This document shows positions 8,205-17,375 of a stretch of 46,058 bases of DNA, one piece after another (within the stretch, counting starts at the first letter, position 1; the number at the start of each line of letters is the position of its first letter). The stretch covers positions 1-46,058 of the forward strand of contig JAEEXY010000018.1 in the NCBI GenBank assembly GCA_016288005.1, in the 5' to 3' direction. Position numbers and translations under genes: made by a program. This DNA comes from Lachnospiraceae bacterium. Lineage in GTDB: Bacteria > Bacillota > Clostridia > Lachnospirales > Lachnospiraceae. Under the pieces are notes generated by a model. The model saw nothing but the letters and a program-made list of their open reading frames with translations, was not told the DNA's origin and searched no databases.

Positions 8205-9902
8205 TCATTTCTCGAGAATATAGCAGTCGACATTGAGATAGTCGAGCTCATCCTTTTCGGAATCATAGTTGCTGCTGAAGCGTATGATCTTCAGATCGTG
8301 GTTTTCGTCGAGCCTGATAAGACCATAGTTTTCCAGATCGAAGGATATATACTTCGAAGATTTCGCGCGCTCACGCCCGAAGTTTTTAAGGTCGGTGATA
8401 AATCCCGACAGATCGGCCTCATACTCGACCGAGTCTTTCACCTTGAGAGTGAACAGGGTATTCTCGGGATCCTTCTCATAACCTTCCGCGAAAGAAAGCT
8501 TTTTATAAGCCGAAATATCGAGATCTACCGGGTTGATGCCGTCACTTAAGAAATACTCGGGTCTGGCCGCATAAGATGAATTGTCATAGCAGGAAGCGAG
8601 TATCTCCCGCTCCGCCTCGGTATAGAGCTCCTCCGCCGCCTCTTCGCCGCGGAAGCCGCATTTGCCCGTGAGAGTCCTGTACGCGGAACCCACCATGCCG
8701 GCCTGATCGGAGCTCTTCAGCTGTTCGTTCACGGTAATGCCCGACAGGCGCTTAACCTGCGAGCGGACGCTGACCGACGCGTAGTTTGCGTAAGGTACGA
8801 GCAGCACAATGGCGACTGTCGCCGCAGCAACCCATATGATCGCTGAAACACAGTCGCGTCCGGTGATGCGCTTTAACAGATACAGCAGCATGTAGATCAG
8901 CTCAAAGATCACAAGCACCACTCCGAAGTATCTGTCGGGAGTAACTCCGTACTCACCGATACGTATAAAGATGCTCCATGCCTGCAGGATGATGCACGGA
9001 ACAAAGATAAACGGCAGGATATTCGCCGCCCTGCAGAAAATATTGTCTTCCCCGATACCCTGCGCCTGTGTCCAGATCACCATGCCTGCCACGAAAAGAG
9101 CCGTGATGATGCCGAATACGGTATTCGAAGGGATATCGCCCGTAACAAATATCTTGATGATGTAGATGTAGATGATCGCCATCGCCATAACGAGCATGGG
9201 CTCTAAGACATACATAACGCATATCTTGGCGAATTTCCCGACATCATCCTTTTTGCCCGACAGCACGAGCAGCAATGCGGGAACATAGATGCCTCCCGCA
9301 AGGAATATCTCGACTCTGCCCATAAGAGCGTCAGTATCGTAGATCAGCTCGTTGAATATCAGTATGATCAGCGCCAGACCGCCCGCGAACAGACCGTAAA
9401 CGATCGTGGTGCGCAGCAGTCCGACAAAAGTCTTGAGGCAGAATGCCTCAAAGTTCTCCTGCTGTCTGCGGTACATATGATAAAGCGCCGCGAGGATCAG
9501 GCACGCGAAATAAGTGCCGTAGATGCACACGGTGAGCTCATCGACCTTATCCTTTTTCATCCCGAGAAAAGTATCGCCCTCGAGCCATCCGAGATAAACT
9601 AACAATGCCGATATCGGTACGGCGATCGCATAGCCCGCGATGCGCAGGCTGAGTTTGTCCTTAAAATGCTCCTCGGCAAAAAGAGCCTGAACGGCGAATG
9701 CGGCAAGGAACATTATAGTTTTCTCACAGAAATCGGTATCAAAACCACAGTCTATTATAACGGCCGCGATCGCCGCGATAACGACTATGCAGCCCAGTGT
9801 CACGGGGTAATCCTTAAAGACATTCCCTATTTTCTGAGCTATGACCTTAAGTCTGTCCTTGAGTCTGAACTTTCTGTTACGGATCTGTGTTGTCTCTTCC
9901 AT
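8205..9902 (-). CDS. DUF4153-type integral membrane protein
   Basis: 565 aa. About ten hydrophobic helices fill residues 35 to about 385, followed by a soluble C-terminal part of about 175 residues outside the membrane region (VSVRSQVKRLSG onward). The layout and segments such as TTIVYGLFAGGLALIILIFN match the DUF4153 family of unknown function as I remember it. AAGGAG lies before the ATG at 9902. It follows tldE by 32 bases and tldD-tldE-this gene look like one operon, though no functional link is known. It ends about 100 bases before the symporter start; the symporter promoter lies between them. Confidence 0.65.
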   Translation of the reverse strand: MEETTQIRNRKFRLKDRLKVIAQKIGNVFKDYPVTLGCIVVIAAIAAVIIDCGFDTDFCEKTIMFLAAFAVQALFAEEHFKDKLSLRIAGYAIAVPISALLVYLGWLEGDTFLGMKKDKVDELTVCIYGTYFACLILAALYHMYRRQQENFEAFCLKTFVGLLRTTIVYGLFAGGLALIILIFNELIYDTDALMGRVEIFLAGGIYVPALLLVLSGKKDDVGKFAKICVMYVLEPMLVMAMAIIYIYIIKIFVTGDIPSNTVFGIITALFVAGMVIWTQAQGIGEDNIFCRAANILPFIFVPCIILQAWSIFIRIGEYGVTPDRYFGVVLVIFELIYMLLYLLKRITGRDCVSAIIWVAAATVAIVLLVPYANYASVSVRSQVKRLSGITVNEQLKSSDQAGMVGSAYRTLTGKCGFRGEEAAEELYTEAEREILASCYDNSSYAARPEYFLSDGINPVDLDISAYKKLSFAEGYEKDPENTLFTLKVKDSVEYEADLSGFITDLKNFGRERAKSSKYISFDLENYGLIRLDENHDLKIIRFSSNYDSEKDELDYLNVDCYILEK

Positions 9903-9934
9903 GCCGCATTCTCCTTTTCAGGTTATATACCGGA

Positions 9935-11233
9935 TCACTTACCGGAAATTACGACTCCGCTTGCCGCGATATAAGGAACAACGGCGCTGCCGTCGCAGAG
10001 CTGCTCCTTTGAAACGGCCGTTATGTTCTGCAGTATATCTGCCAGGTTGCCGTTGATCATGGTCTCGGTGACCGCGCATTTGATCTTTCCGTTCTCGATC
10101 AGGAAGCTGTTCTTCGCAACTCCCGAGAACTCTCCGTTCGCGCCGGGATTACCGCCCGAGAAACCGCCCACGAACAGTCCCTTGTCGATCGAAGCGAGCA
10201 TATCGGTGTAGCTTACGTCTCCGGGCTCGATAACGAGATCAAAGCCCGTGTTCTTAAGTACGGGCCGTCCGGTCTTGTTAGCCGCGTAGAGGCTCAGCAG
10301 ATGGGTCTTTAATACGCCCTTGTCGATAAGCGTTGCTTCTTCGGTCCTGAAACCGTTCGACGTAGCGCGCTCACCCATGACGATCCTCTCATCATAAGGC
10401 TTGAGAGATGCGGTGAGCTTCTCGCTCGCTACCTTTTCCCCGACCTTGTTCAGCCAGAGTCCGGTTCCGTCGATTATCGAGCTGCTGCCCGCGAAATTGA
10501 ACAGAGCTATGCCGACTAACTGGCCTGCCAGCGAAGGCGTAAGGAGTATCGTGCCTTCGAACTTGCCCTCCATGGGAACAGGGTTAAGGCTCAGCTCGAT
10601 ATTTGTAAGCTTTTCTTTAATATCCGCGATCTCTATGAAAGGTCTGTCGAGATCCTTTGTCGAGAAGCCTGTGTAATCAAGTCCCGTGGTCTTTTCTCCG
10701 TCACTCGCGCAGATCTCGATCATGAAATGGTACTGTCCCGCAAAAGCCTCGTACTCGGTACCGTTGGTATTGCGTGAGATCCAGGTCCATCTGTCATAGG
10801 AGCCCATGGCAGACATGATCTTAACCTTGGGATAGTCCTTCGCGACTGTTGCGAGGAACTCCCTGATCCTCTCGATGAATCTGTCGAGGTCGGGCTCGCA
10901 GGCTCCCTGTCTGAATACATCTTTTCCCTGGTCGGGAGCGATATCGTGGCAGGGATCCTCCTCTGCCGATTCCGCTGCGGCAAGACCGTCTGCGATCAGC
11001 TTTTTAAGCCCTTCTTCGGTAATATCGTTGCCGCTTACCGCGCCCATTTTACTGCCGAGGAACACTCTTAAGCTGCCGGTATTGTTGAAAACGGTCCTCA
11101 TAAGCTTGAAGTCACCGTTTTCCAGGTTCAGCTCCTGCTTTTCCGACTGTGTGAGCGTGTATGTGTATTTTGCTATTTTATTGGCCGCGAGCATGCCGTC
11201 AAAAGCATCCGCGATATTTCTTAATTCACTCAT
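9935..11233 (-). CDS. tldE: TldE/PmbA subunit of the TldD-TldE peptidase
   Basis: 432 aa. PmbA/TldE-family protein that partners with TldD to form a heterodimeric cytoplasmic metallopeptidase. In E. coli this complex trims microcin B17 precursor and degrades unfolded peptides such as CcdA. TldE lacks the HExxxH zinc motif, and none is visible here, in line with its role as the non-catalytic partner. The region AGQLVGIALFNFAGSS and the glycine-rich FVGGFSGGNPGANGEFSG are family-like. The start at 11233 follows a GGGGGT site. It sits 12 bases after tldD. No bacteriocin precursor or maturation genes are next to the pair. Confidence 0.88.
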   Translation of the reverse strand: MSELRNIADAFDGMLAANKIAKYTYTLTQSEKQELNLENGDFKLMRTVFNNTGSLRVFLGSKMGAVSGNDITEEGLKKLIADGLAAAESAEEDPCHDIAPDQGKDVFRQGACEPDLDRFIERIREFLATVAKDYPKVKIMSAMGSYDRWTWISRNTNGTEYEAFAGQYHFMIEICASDGEKTTGLDYTGFSTKDLDRPFIEIADIKEKLTNIELSLNPVPMEGKFEGTILLTPSLAGQLVGIALFNFAGSSSIIDGTGLWLNKVGEKVASEKLTASLKPYDERIVMGERATSNGFRTEEATLIDKGVLKTHLLSLYAANKTGRPVLKNTGFDLVIEPGDVSYTDMLASIDKGLFVGGFSGGNPGANGEFSGVAKNSFLIENGKIKCAVTETMINGNLADILQNITAVSKEQLCDGSAVVPYIAASGVVISGK

Positions 11234-11245
11234 TCCGCTACCCCC

Positions 11246-12631
11246 TTATCGTCCGCCGATCATGATCTTGCAGCGCATATGAGGACCTCCCATACCCACT
11301 GCCATACGCTGTTTCTTGCCGCAGAAGCCGCTCGAAGACCACATAACTTCGTTTGAGACCATATCGACGGTCTTAAGCATCTCAAACGCAACACCGCTGA
11401 CCGTGGTGTCGAGCAGCGCACGTCCGAGCTTGCCGTTCTTGATCTCGTAACCGCAGGTCACGCCGAACATGAACTCTCCGGTCAGATCCGCCTGGCCGTT
11501 GCCCGAATCGATCAGATAATAGCCGTCGTCAACGGACGCGATCAGCTCCTCCACGGTATTTTTACCGGGAAGGATGCAGGTATTTCTCATGCGGATGATG
11601 GGCTCATCGGAAAATGCCCAGCCTCTCGCGTTGCCTGCGGGCTGCATGCCGAACTCGGCCGCGGTCTCACGGTCGTTCATGTAGCCTACGAGAATGCCGT
11701 CTTTGATCAGAACGTCATCGACAGCCTTAGTGCCCTCGTCGTCGAGATATACCGGAAGAGGCGCTCTCTTGCCCTCAAAAGTATGCGCAAAATCGACCAT
11801 CGTTACCAGGTCGGACGCAACACGCTTGTTAAGACTGGGTCCCGCAACGCTGCCGCCGCGTACCAGATCGGCCTCAACGGTGTGTCCTACCGCCTCATGC
11901 GCGAGCATGCCGCCCATGAATCCGCCGAGCACTACGGTCTTATAGCCTGCTTCGGCGTAAACGCCCTCACGCTTGTCCATGATCTTTTTGTAGAGATCGT
12001 CGATCATCGGATAATACTGCGTCACATCACTGAAATTGTCACTGAAGCTGCCGTATCCTCCGAGCGCCTTGAACAGCTCTACGGGCGCGCCGTCCTTTGT
12101 CTCGGCCGTCATCATGACATAGATATAGCATCTGGGGGTAACCAGATGTCCGTTATAAGCATCCGAAGTGTAAATGATCCTGTCCTGGGAATCCTCTGTG
12201 TAGGCAATGGTCCTGCTGGTGAGGTTCGGGCAGCTCTTTACCACATAATCGTCGATGGTCTTGCAGGCCTCGATGATGAGTTTCTGCTCCGCATCGACTA
12301 TTTTGTCGTTGAGCTCGATAGTTCCGGTACCGAGCGATGCCGGAAGCGCGATCTTTCTCGACGAATGTCTGCCAAGGAAAAGCGCGTTCTCGGTAGCGGC
12401 CCTGATAACCTTTTCAGCCGCCTCCGGCGTGTACTCCGCGATCGAAGCAAAGCCGTAGGTGCCGTTGCTGTTTACTCTGGCACTGATCCCCTTACCCTCG
12501 CTGCGGGAATTGTTCACGAGATTGCCCTTGAGCAAAGTTACCGCGCGCTGGCGGTTCTCATGACCGCGCAGAACCGTCTGTACCCCGTCGGCAAACAGCT
12601 CTGTCTTAGATCTGATGATGTCCTGTAACAT
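11246..12631 (-). CDS. tldD: TldD zinc metallopeptidase
   Basis: 461 aa. Catalytic member of the TldD/TldE pair. The zinc-binding motif HEAVGH is at residues 245-250, with the family context GGMLAHEAVGHTVEADLV. The conserved block MLKTVDMVSNEVMWSSSGFCGKK is near the C-terminus. The start at 12631 has a strong AGGAGGGAG site. It is first in the tldD-tldE-DUF4153 run. It is probably active, since every motif residue I can check is present. Confidence 0.92.
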   Translation of the reverse strand: MLQDIIRSKTELFADGVQTVLRGHENRQRAVTLLKGNLVNNSRSEGKGISARVNSNGTYGFASIAEYTPEAAEKVIRAATENALFLGRHSSRKIALPASLGTGTIELNDKIVDAEQKLIIEACKTIDDYVVKSCPNLTSRTIAYTEDSQDRIIYTSDAYNGHLVTPRCYIYVMMTAETKDGAPVELFKALGGYGSFSDNFSDVTQYYPMIDDLYKKIMDKREGVYAEAGYKTVVLGGFMGGMLAHEAVGHTVEADLVRGGSVAGPSLNKRVASDLVTMVDFAHTFEGKRAPLPVYLDDEGTKAVDDVLIKDGILVGYMNDRETAAEFGMQPAGNARGWAFSDEPIIRMRNTCILPGKNTVEELIASVDDGYYLIDSGNGQADLTGEFMFGVTCGYEIKNGKLGRALLDTTVSGVAFEMLKTVDMVSNEVMWSSSGFCGKKQRMAVGMGGPHMRCKIMIGGR

Positions 12632-12753
12632 TTTTACTCCCTCCTGTCGTTACTGTACTGCGGACCTCGCGGATACCGTGCCGGAAAATACAGTATTTGC
12701 GAAGTCACCGCTTATATGATATCACGTTTTCGAAAATATGACCAATAAAAAAA

Positions 12754-14526
12754 CTATAAACGCACCGCAGCCCGCAGTGCCCCGGCAACTCCCTCCATAT
12801 CTTCGGGAAGCAGTTTGCATACCCGTCTGTCAAAGGTCAGCAGGCCGTTCGTTTCATCCTCGACATCGGAAACCTGCGTGTAAACGGAAGCGCACAGTCC
12901 CTCCTTCGCGAGCGGTATGACTTCATCTTCGAATTTCTTCCTGACAATCTTCGCGAACTCCTCACGGCTCTCATAGATGCCGTATCCGTAAGTCTTTTCG
13001 CGGTTGAAACTGTTGTCGGGGCATTTGTGGACAAAGCCTCCGAACTCCGAGATCACCTGCGGCCTGGTCCTGTCGCTGCCGAGCTTCAGGGGCTTGAAAT
13101 ATATGTGCAGGCTCTCAACATCGCTCTCATGCTCTTTGAACCACCCGCTCGTGGCATCTATAAAACGTGTGGGATCGAGTTTTTTAAGTTTCCTGTACGC
13201 GCCGTCCGCGTCGGTCTGTCCCCAGCCCTCGTTGAATATGGTCCAGCAGCAGATCGAGGGATGGTTTTTAAGGAGACGCACCGTTTTTTCCATCGCGTCA
13301 AGGAACTCATTCTTTACCGCCGGACGGGCGTTAGCGAGTGCCGGCCTGCGCCTTAAGTTAACGGTCGGCAGCGCCGTATCCCTGATAAAACTGTAATAGC
13401 CGTTGTTGACCATATCCTGGAAAACTATCATGCCGAGCCTGTCGCAGTCATAGTAAAACCGCTCCGGTTCGATCTTGATATGCTTTCTGAGAGTATTGAA
13501 GCCGAGCGCCTTCATGCGCATGATGTCCTGCCCGTACAGCGACGGGTCCGCAGGAGTATACAGGCCGTCGCTGAAATATCCCTGGTCCAGTACCGCGTTG
13601 AAAAAGTAAGGCTCTCCGTTGAGGCAGAGACGCTTTTTGCCGTTAACCTCTTTTATCTCCAGCTTCCTGAGCGCAAAATAGGTCCTTACCTTGTCCTCTC
13701 CACATTTTATCGTCACATCGTAGAGCCTGGGATTTTCGGGGCTCCAGAGCTCCCTGTTCTCGGGCTCTATGCGCACTTTGCCGTCCGTAAAGACATATTC
13801 GCGGCCCTCACAGACCGCCGTGATAAGCTGCGTACCGTGCTCCGCTCCTGCCTGCGCCGAACTGCTTCGATCGGTGTTCTGCCCGTTTGTTTGACCGGTC
13901 ACCGCATCACAGATATGTACCGTTATCTCTGCCGCCGTATCGTCCGCGTTAACGGTTACCTCCGCTATATAGCGCTGCGGCACGGTCTCCAGCCATACGG
14001 TCTGCCAGATACCGCTCACCGGCGTATACCACATCCCGCCGCGCTTTTTCCGCTGCTTGCCGTGAGGATGGCGGGGCGAGAGGTCATGCACGACCTCGAC
14101 TCTAAGGGTGTTTACGCCGTCCTTTACCGCATCCGTGATATCCGCTGAAAAAGGTAAATATCCGTTTGAGTTTTTGGCTACACCGATGCCGTTTACAAAG
14201 ACCTCGGATTCACCCGAAACCGCGCCGAAATGAAGCAGCACGCGCGAATCGGCAGGGATGTCCGCGAGCGTAAAACTGCGCTCCCATGAGAGTTTTTCCC
14301 CATAGATCACCTTTTCTTTGACTCCCGACAGCAGGCTCTCGGGGCAGAAAGGCACCATGATCTCACAGTCGTTGTATCTGCTGCGAAATCTCCATTTCCC
14401 GTTAAGGATCATATATTTTGAATTGCCGCCTTCACGCCTCAGCGACGGGCGCGGATAGTCGCCGTGCGGCAAGCCGCCCAAACGCTCGCCCTCGGCGGTG
14501 ATGAGTCTTACAAATCTCTCTTTCAT
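12754..14526 (-). CDS. Glycoside hydrolase family 2 (beta-galactosidase/beta-glucuronidase type)
   Basis: 590 aa. A sugar-binding jelly-roll domain comes first (LLHFGAVSGESEVFVNGIGV), then an immunoglobulin-like domain (WSPENPRLYDV) and a TIM barrel. The general acid/base is the Glu of WTIFNEGWGQ and the nucleophile is the Glu of VISEFGG. There is no signal peptide, so it is intracellular or handles imported oligosaccharides. The first barrel strand reads FNTLRKHIKIEPERFYYDCD, as in GH2 enzymes. It is compact compared with LacZ (about 1,000 aa) and close to GusA size. The specificity (galactoside, glucuronide or mannoside) cannot be set. Start at 14526 behind AAAGG; an upstream in-frame ATG at 14595 is rejected. 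Confidence 0.88.
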   Translation of the reverse strand: MKERFVRLITAEGERLGGLPHGDYPRPSLRREGGNSKYMILNGKWRFRSRYNDCEIMVPFCPESLLSGVKEKVIYGEKLSWERSFTLADIPADSRVLLHFGAVSGESEVFVNGIGVAKNSNGYLPFSADITDAVKDGVNTLRVEVVHDLSPRHPHGKQRKKRGGMWYTPVSGIWQTVWLETVPQRYIAEVTVNADDTAAEITVHICDAVTGQTNGQNTDRSSSAQAGAEHGTQLITAVCEGREYVFTDGKVRIEPENRELWSPENPRLYDVTIKCGEDKVRTYFALRKLEIKEVNGKKRLCLNGEPYFFNAVLDQGYFSDGLYTPADPSLYGQDIMRMKALGFNTLRKHIKIEPERFYYDCDRLGMIVFQDMVNNGYYSFIRDTALPTVNLRRRPALANARPAVKNEFLDAMEKTVRLLKNHPSICCWTIFNEGWGQTDADGAYRKLKKLDPTRFIDATSGWFKEHESDVESLHIYFKPLKLGSDRTRPQVISEFGGFVHKCPDNSFNREKTYGYGIYESREEFAKIVRKKFEDEVIPLAKEGLCASVYTQVSDVEDETNGLLTFDRRVCKLLPEDMEGVAGALRAAVRL

Positions 14527-14747
14527 GCAAATACCTTTCGTCCGGGGTTGTCGCGGATGTCCTCCGCATACACGATAAAAAAGCCCCCCAGTCAATTATA
14601 ATTCCCGACGTTTTTTTCCGCAACCGCAGCGGTATTGGAGACGTACTTTTCCGGCGTTGTTCTCGGCAACTCTTTTTCAAATATTACTGGTATTTCTTTC
14701 CGAAAAGTGATATAGTATACACAAATGATATTTATTCGGAGGTGCAT

Positions 14748-15299
14748 ATGGCAGAAAACAGAACTCTATTATCTCAGTCGGAAATAGACGCGCTGGTCTC
14801 TTTCCTGCAGCAGGGCGGCAAGGATGAATCGACGTCCATCGGTGATGTCCTCGATCAGAGCAGTATCGATAAGTTGGTCGACATCATCCGCTTTAACAAC
14901 AATAACGGTATCCTGCTCAACAATGATACCACAGCTGCCATCTTAAGCGCCGGCAACGTAGATATAACCGCTCCCGACGGCAGTACCGTCGACAGATCCG
15001 TATGCGAGCTCGACTACAGGATCACCGATTCCGGCATGGCGGAGATCTACTGCCGCAATACAAAGGACGGATCATCCTATAAGATCTCGCCCGATTCCCT
15101 CAAGCAGCGCAAATATGTCGCTGAGGGCAGCACATGGGGACGCGCGGTATCTCCCCGTCATTTCAACAAGATCGCTAACCTGTTCCGCATAAACTACTCA
15201 CAGGACACCTATAACAGCGTTGTTAAGCGTTTCGCAGAGGTTCTGTACGGCAACGCGGACGCCGAGGTGGCAAGGATATACTTTCCCGTTGAGGGCTGA
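14748..15299 (+). CDS. Unknown protein with a FliM-like N-terminal peptide
   Basis: 183 aa. The N-terminus, MAENRTLLSQSEIDALVSFL, closely resembles the N-terminal LSQxEIDALL peptide of the flagellar switch proteins FliM and FliY, which binds phosphorylated CheY. The rest shows no FliM, CheC or SpoA domain that I recognise; it is polar and mixed alpha/beta, with a short basic region SLKQRKYVAEGSTWGRAVSP. GGAGG sits five bases before the ATG at 14748; the GTG six bases earlier overlaps the ribosome site. A TATAGT -10-like box is at about 14711. It stands alone, between GH2 and the FMN riboswitch, with no flagellar genes nearby. Confidence 0.7.
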   Translation: MAENRTLLSQSEIDALVSFLQQGGKDESTSIGDVLDQSSIDKLVDIIRFNNNNGILLNNDTTAAILSAGNVDITAPDGSTVDRSVCELDYRITDSGMAEIYCRNTKDGSSYKISPDSLKQRKYVAEGSTWGRAVSPRHFNKIANLFRINYSQDTYNSVVKRFAEVLYGNADAEVARIYFPVEG

Positions 15300-15383
15300 G
15301 TCTCACCCGGCCGGATGTCTTAAGGTTTCATAAACTCTCTTGACATGCATGCCCCGCAGCAGTATTATTCGTAGCGAAAGAAA

Positions 15384-15497
15384 TTCTTCGGGGCGGGGTG
15401 TGATTCCCCACCGGCGGTACAGTCCGCGAACTGCTCTTGCAGCCGATCCGGTGCGATTCCGGAACCGACAGTATAGTCTGGATGAGAGAAGATTTGA
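15384..15497 (+). promoter_or_regulatory. FMN riboswitch (RFN element)
   Basis: The conserved RFN blocks are all readable: TCTTCGGGGCGGGGTG at the start, then GATTCCCCACCGGCGGT, AGTCCGCGA, GATCCGGTG-GATTCCGGAACCGACAGT, and the closing GGATGAGAGAAGA. It binds flavin mononucleotide and here precedes a terminator and the ribU gene. High FMN is expected to favour termination and lower riboflavin import. Confidence 0.96.
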
Positions 15498-15513
15498 TTA
15501 TACGATCATTATT

Positions 15514-15545
15514 CCCCGTGTCTTTTCGGCGCGGGGATTTTTCTT
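15514..15545 (+). terminator. Riboswitch expression-platform terminator
   Basis: CCCCGT (15514-15519) pairs with GCGGGG (15531-15536) and is followed by ATTTTTCTTT. It lies between the FMN aptamer and the ribU ribosome site, so it is the likely switchable terminator. Confidence 0.75.
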
Positions 15546-15586
15546 TGAGAAGGATTTCTTTTGAATAAACTCAAAGGAGAAAAAAG

Positions 15587-16228
15587 ATGGAAAACCAGCA
15601 GACACTCGAAAACCCTCAGAACAAAGTCATGAGCCGCCGTACGGCCGCTGCACGCACGAGACTCCTCGCGGGAGCCGGCATGCTCACCGCCGCTGCGGTG
15701 GTGCTTCAGTACCTCGAATTCCCGATCCCGCTCATGCCGCCCTTCATCAAGCTCGATTTCTCGGACCTTCCCGCGCTGCTCGGCGCATTTGCCTATGGCC
15801 CCTTAACAGGCGTGATCATCGAGTTCTTAAAGAACCTGATCCACTGCGCCGTATCGCAGAGCGCAACGGTCGGCGAGCTCTCGAACTTCATACTCGGCGC
15901 GGTATTCGTGTTCACCGCGGGTCTGATCTACAAAAAGAACAAGAATAAGACGGCGGCACTCATCGGCGGACTGCTCGGTGCCGTTGCAATGGGCATTATT
16001 TCGGTTCCTTCGAACCATTTTGTGGTATATCCTTTCTACTACAATTTCATGCCCGAAGAAAACGTACTTGCGGCTTACCAGAAGATACTGCCTTCGATGA
16101 AGTCGGTATTCCAGAGCCTGCTCGTATTTAACCTGCCCTTCACCGTAGTCAAGGGCCTGATCAGCGTAGCGGTGTGCATGCTCATCTACAAGCCGCTCTC
16201 GCCTATACTTAAGGGTGCCTCGAAATAA
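15587..16228 (+). CDS. ribU: Riboflavin ECF transporter substrate-binding subunit RibU
   Basis: 213 aa with five or six hydrophobic helices. RibU is the S component that binds riboflavin; it needs the shared ECF module (EcfA, EcfA', EcfT), which is not in the window. Family-like segments include the first helix VVLQYLEFPIPLMPPFIKLDFSDLP (split here only by description), the ALLGAFAYGPLTG block, and EFLKNLIH. AAAGGAG lies before the ATG. The FMN riboswitch directly upstream supports the assignment and predicts repression by FMN. The riboflavin kinase gene starts 3 bases after its stop. Confidence 0.95.
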   Translation: MENQQTLENPQNKVMSRRTAAARTRLLAGAGMLTAAAVVLQYLEFPIPLMPPFIKLDFSDLPALLGAFAYGPLTGVIIEFLKNLIHCAVSQSATVGELSNFILGAVFVFTAGLIYKKNKNKTAALIGGLLGAVAMGIISVPSNHFVVYPFYYNFMPEENVLAAYQKILPSMKSVFQSLLVFNLPFTVVKGLISVAVCMLIYKPLSPILKGASK

Positions 16229-16230
16229 TC

Positions 16231-16662
16231 ATGAACTCTCTTCCTCTGACCATCACAGGCCGGGTACGCCACGGCAAGGCTCTCGGCAGGACCATAGGGA
16301 TGCCGACCGTTAATCTGATCCCCGATTCCATCACCGACAGGGCTTTTTTAAGCCTGCCTTTCGGAGTTTATTTTTCCGAGATCACCGCAGACGGTACCGT
16401 ATACAGGGGCGTCACCAACATCGGCATCAGACCGACGGTTACAGCGGGCCGCGAAGATACCCCTTCAGTGACCGTCGAAACCTATATCTTTGATTTTTCG
16501 GGTGACCTATACGACCGTGAGATATCCGTAAAGCTGATCGAATTTCACCGTCCCGAGATGCGTTTCGGCTCGGTTGACGAGCTGTCGGCTCAGATGCACA
16601 GGGACATGGAGGACGGCCGGCGATTCTTCTCGGAAAAGGACGGATCCGGCGCAAAAAAATGA
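16231..16662 (+). CDS. Stand-alone riboflavin kinase
   Basis: 143 aa, corresponding to the C-terminal riboflavin kinase half of bifunctional RibF; the N-terminal FAD synthetase half is absent. It converts riboflavin and ATP to FMN. The motifs GRVRHGKALGRTIGMPTVNL (with the PTxN metal/ATP site), GVYFSEI, YRGVTNIGIRPTV and VETYIFDFSGDLY match the family. It is translated right after ribU, so import and phosphorylation (trapping) are made together under FMN control. Most Firmicutes carry a full RibF elsewhere; this would be an extra kinase. The start has an AAGGGTG site inside the end of ribU. Confidence 0.9.
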   Translation: MNSLPLTITGRVRHGKALGRTIGMPTVNLIPDSITDRAFLSLPFGVYFSEITADGTVYRGVTNIGIRPTVTAGREDTPSVTVETYIFDFSGDLYDREISVKLIEFHRPEMRFGSVDELSAQMHRDMEDGRRFFSEKDGSGAKK

Positions 16663-16729
16663 TGGATTTTGCGTTCACGGTGTTTTATAATCAAAAAAAC
16701 GTCACTAAAAGCTAAAGGAGAAAGAGTAC

Positions 16730-17338
16730 ATGAGTGATATGAATATTGTCTGCCTCGATCTTGAAGGCGTACTGGTTCCCGAGATATGGATCGCGTTTTC
16801 GGAAGCGAGCGGGATCCCCGAGCTGAAAAGGACCACCCGCGATGAGCCCGATTATGACAAGCTCATGCGCTGGAGGATAGGCATCTTAAAGGAGCACGGT
16901 CTCGGCCTTAAGGAGATCAAAGAGACCATCGCGAAGATCGATCCCCTGCCCGGCGCAAAAGCGTTTCTCGACGAGCTCCGTTCGATCACACAGGTTATAA
17001 TCCTGAGCGATACATTCACTCAGTTCGCAGCTCCCCTTATGGAGAAGCTCGGCCGGCCCACGATCATGTGCAATACCCTTGAAGTGGCCGATAGCGGAGA
17101 GATCACCGGTTTCAGGATGAGGGTTAAAGATTCGAAGCTCTCGACGGTAAAGGCGCTCCAGTCCGTCGGTTTCGAGACCATCGCGGCAGGCGACAGCCAT
17201 AACGACCTCGCCATGATCAAGGCGAGCAAGGCAGGTTTCCTGTTCAAGAGCACCGATAAGATCAAGGCCGATCATCCCGAGCTGCCCGCTTTCGAAGAAT
17301 ATTCAGAGCTCCTCGACGCGATCAGAAAAGCATTGTAA
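16730..17338 (+). CDS. thrH: HAD-family phosphoserine phosphatase / homoserine phosphotransferase (ThrH type)
   Basis: 202 aa, the length of Pseudomonas ThrH. The nucleophile motif is CLDLEGVLVPEIW (DxEG instead of the DxDGT of SerB, which is the ThrH signature). Motif II is LSDTF, the conserved Lys is in RMRVKDSKL, and motif IV is GDSHNDLAM. ThrH removes phosphate from phosphoserine and can pass it to homoserine. AAAGGAG precedes the ATG, and a TATAAT box is near 16690. A terminator shared with the convergent downstream gene follows. Confidence 0.88.
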   Translation: MSDMNIVCLDLEGVLVPEIWIAFSEASGIPELKRTTRDEPDYDKLMRWRIGILKEHGLGLKEIKETIAKIDPLPGAKAFLDELRSITQVIILSDTFTQFAAPLMEKLGRPTIMCNTLEVADSGEITGFRMRVKDSKLSTVKALQSVGFETIAAGDSHNDLAMIKASKAGFLFKSTDKIKADHPELPAFEEYSELLDAIRKAL

Positions 17339-17342
17339 AATA

Positions 17343-17375
17343 AAAGCGCAGAGCATCAGCCCTGCGCTTTTTTGT
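17343..17375. terminator. Terminator shared by convergent genes
   Basis: AAAGCGCAG (17343-17351) pairs with CTGCGCTTT (17362-17370) and is followed by TTTT on the plus strand and AAA-rich sequence on the other. It ends thrH and overlaps the last codons of the convergent gene. Confidence 0.8.
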
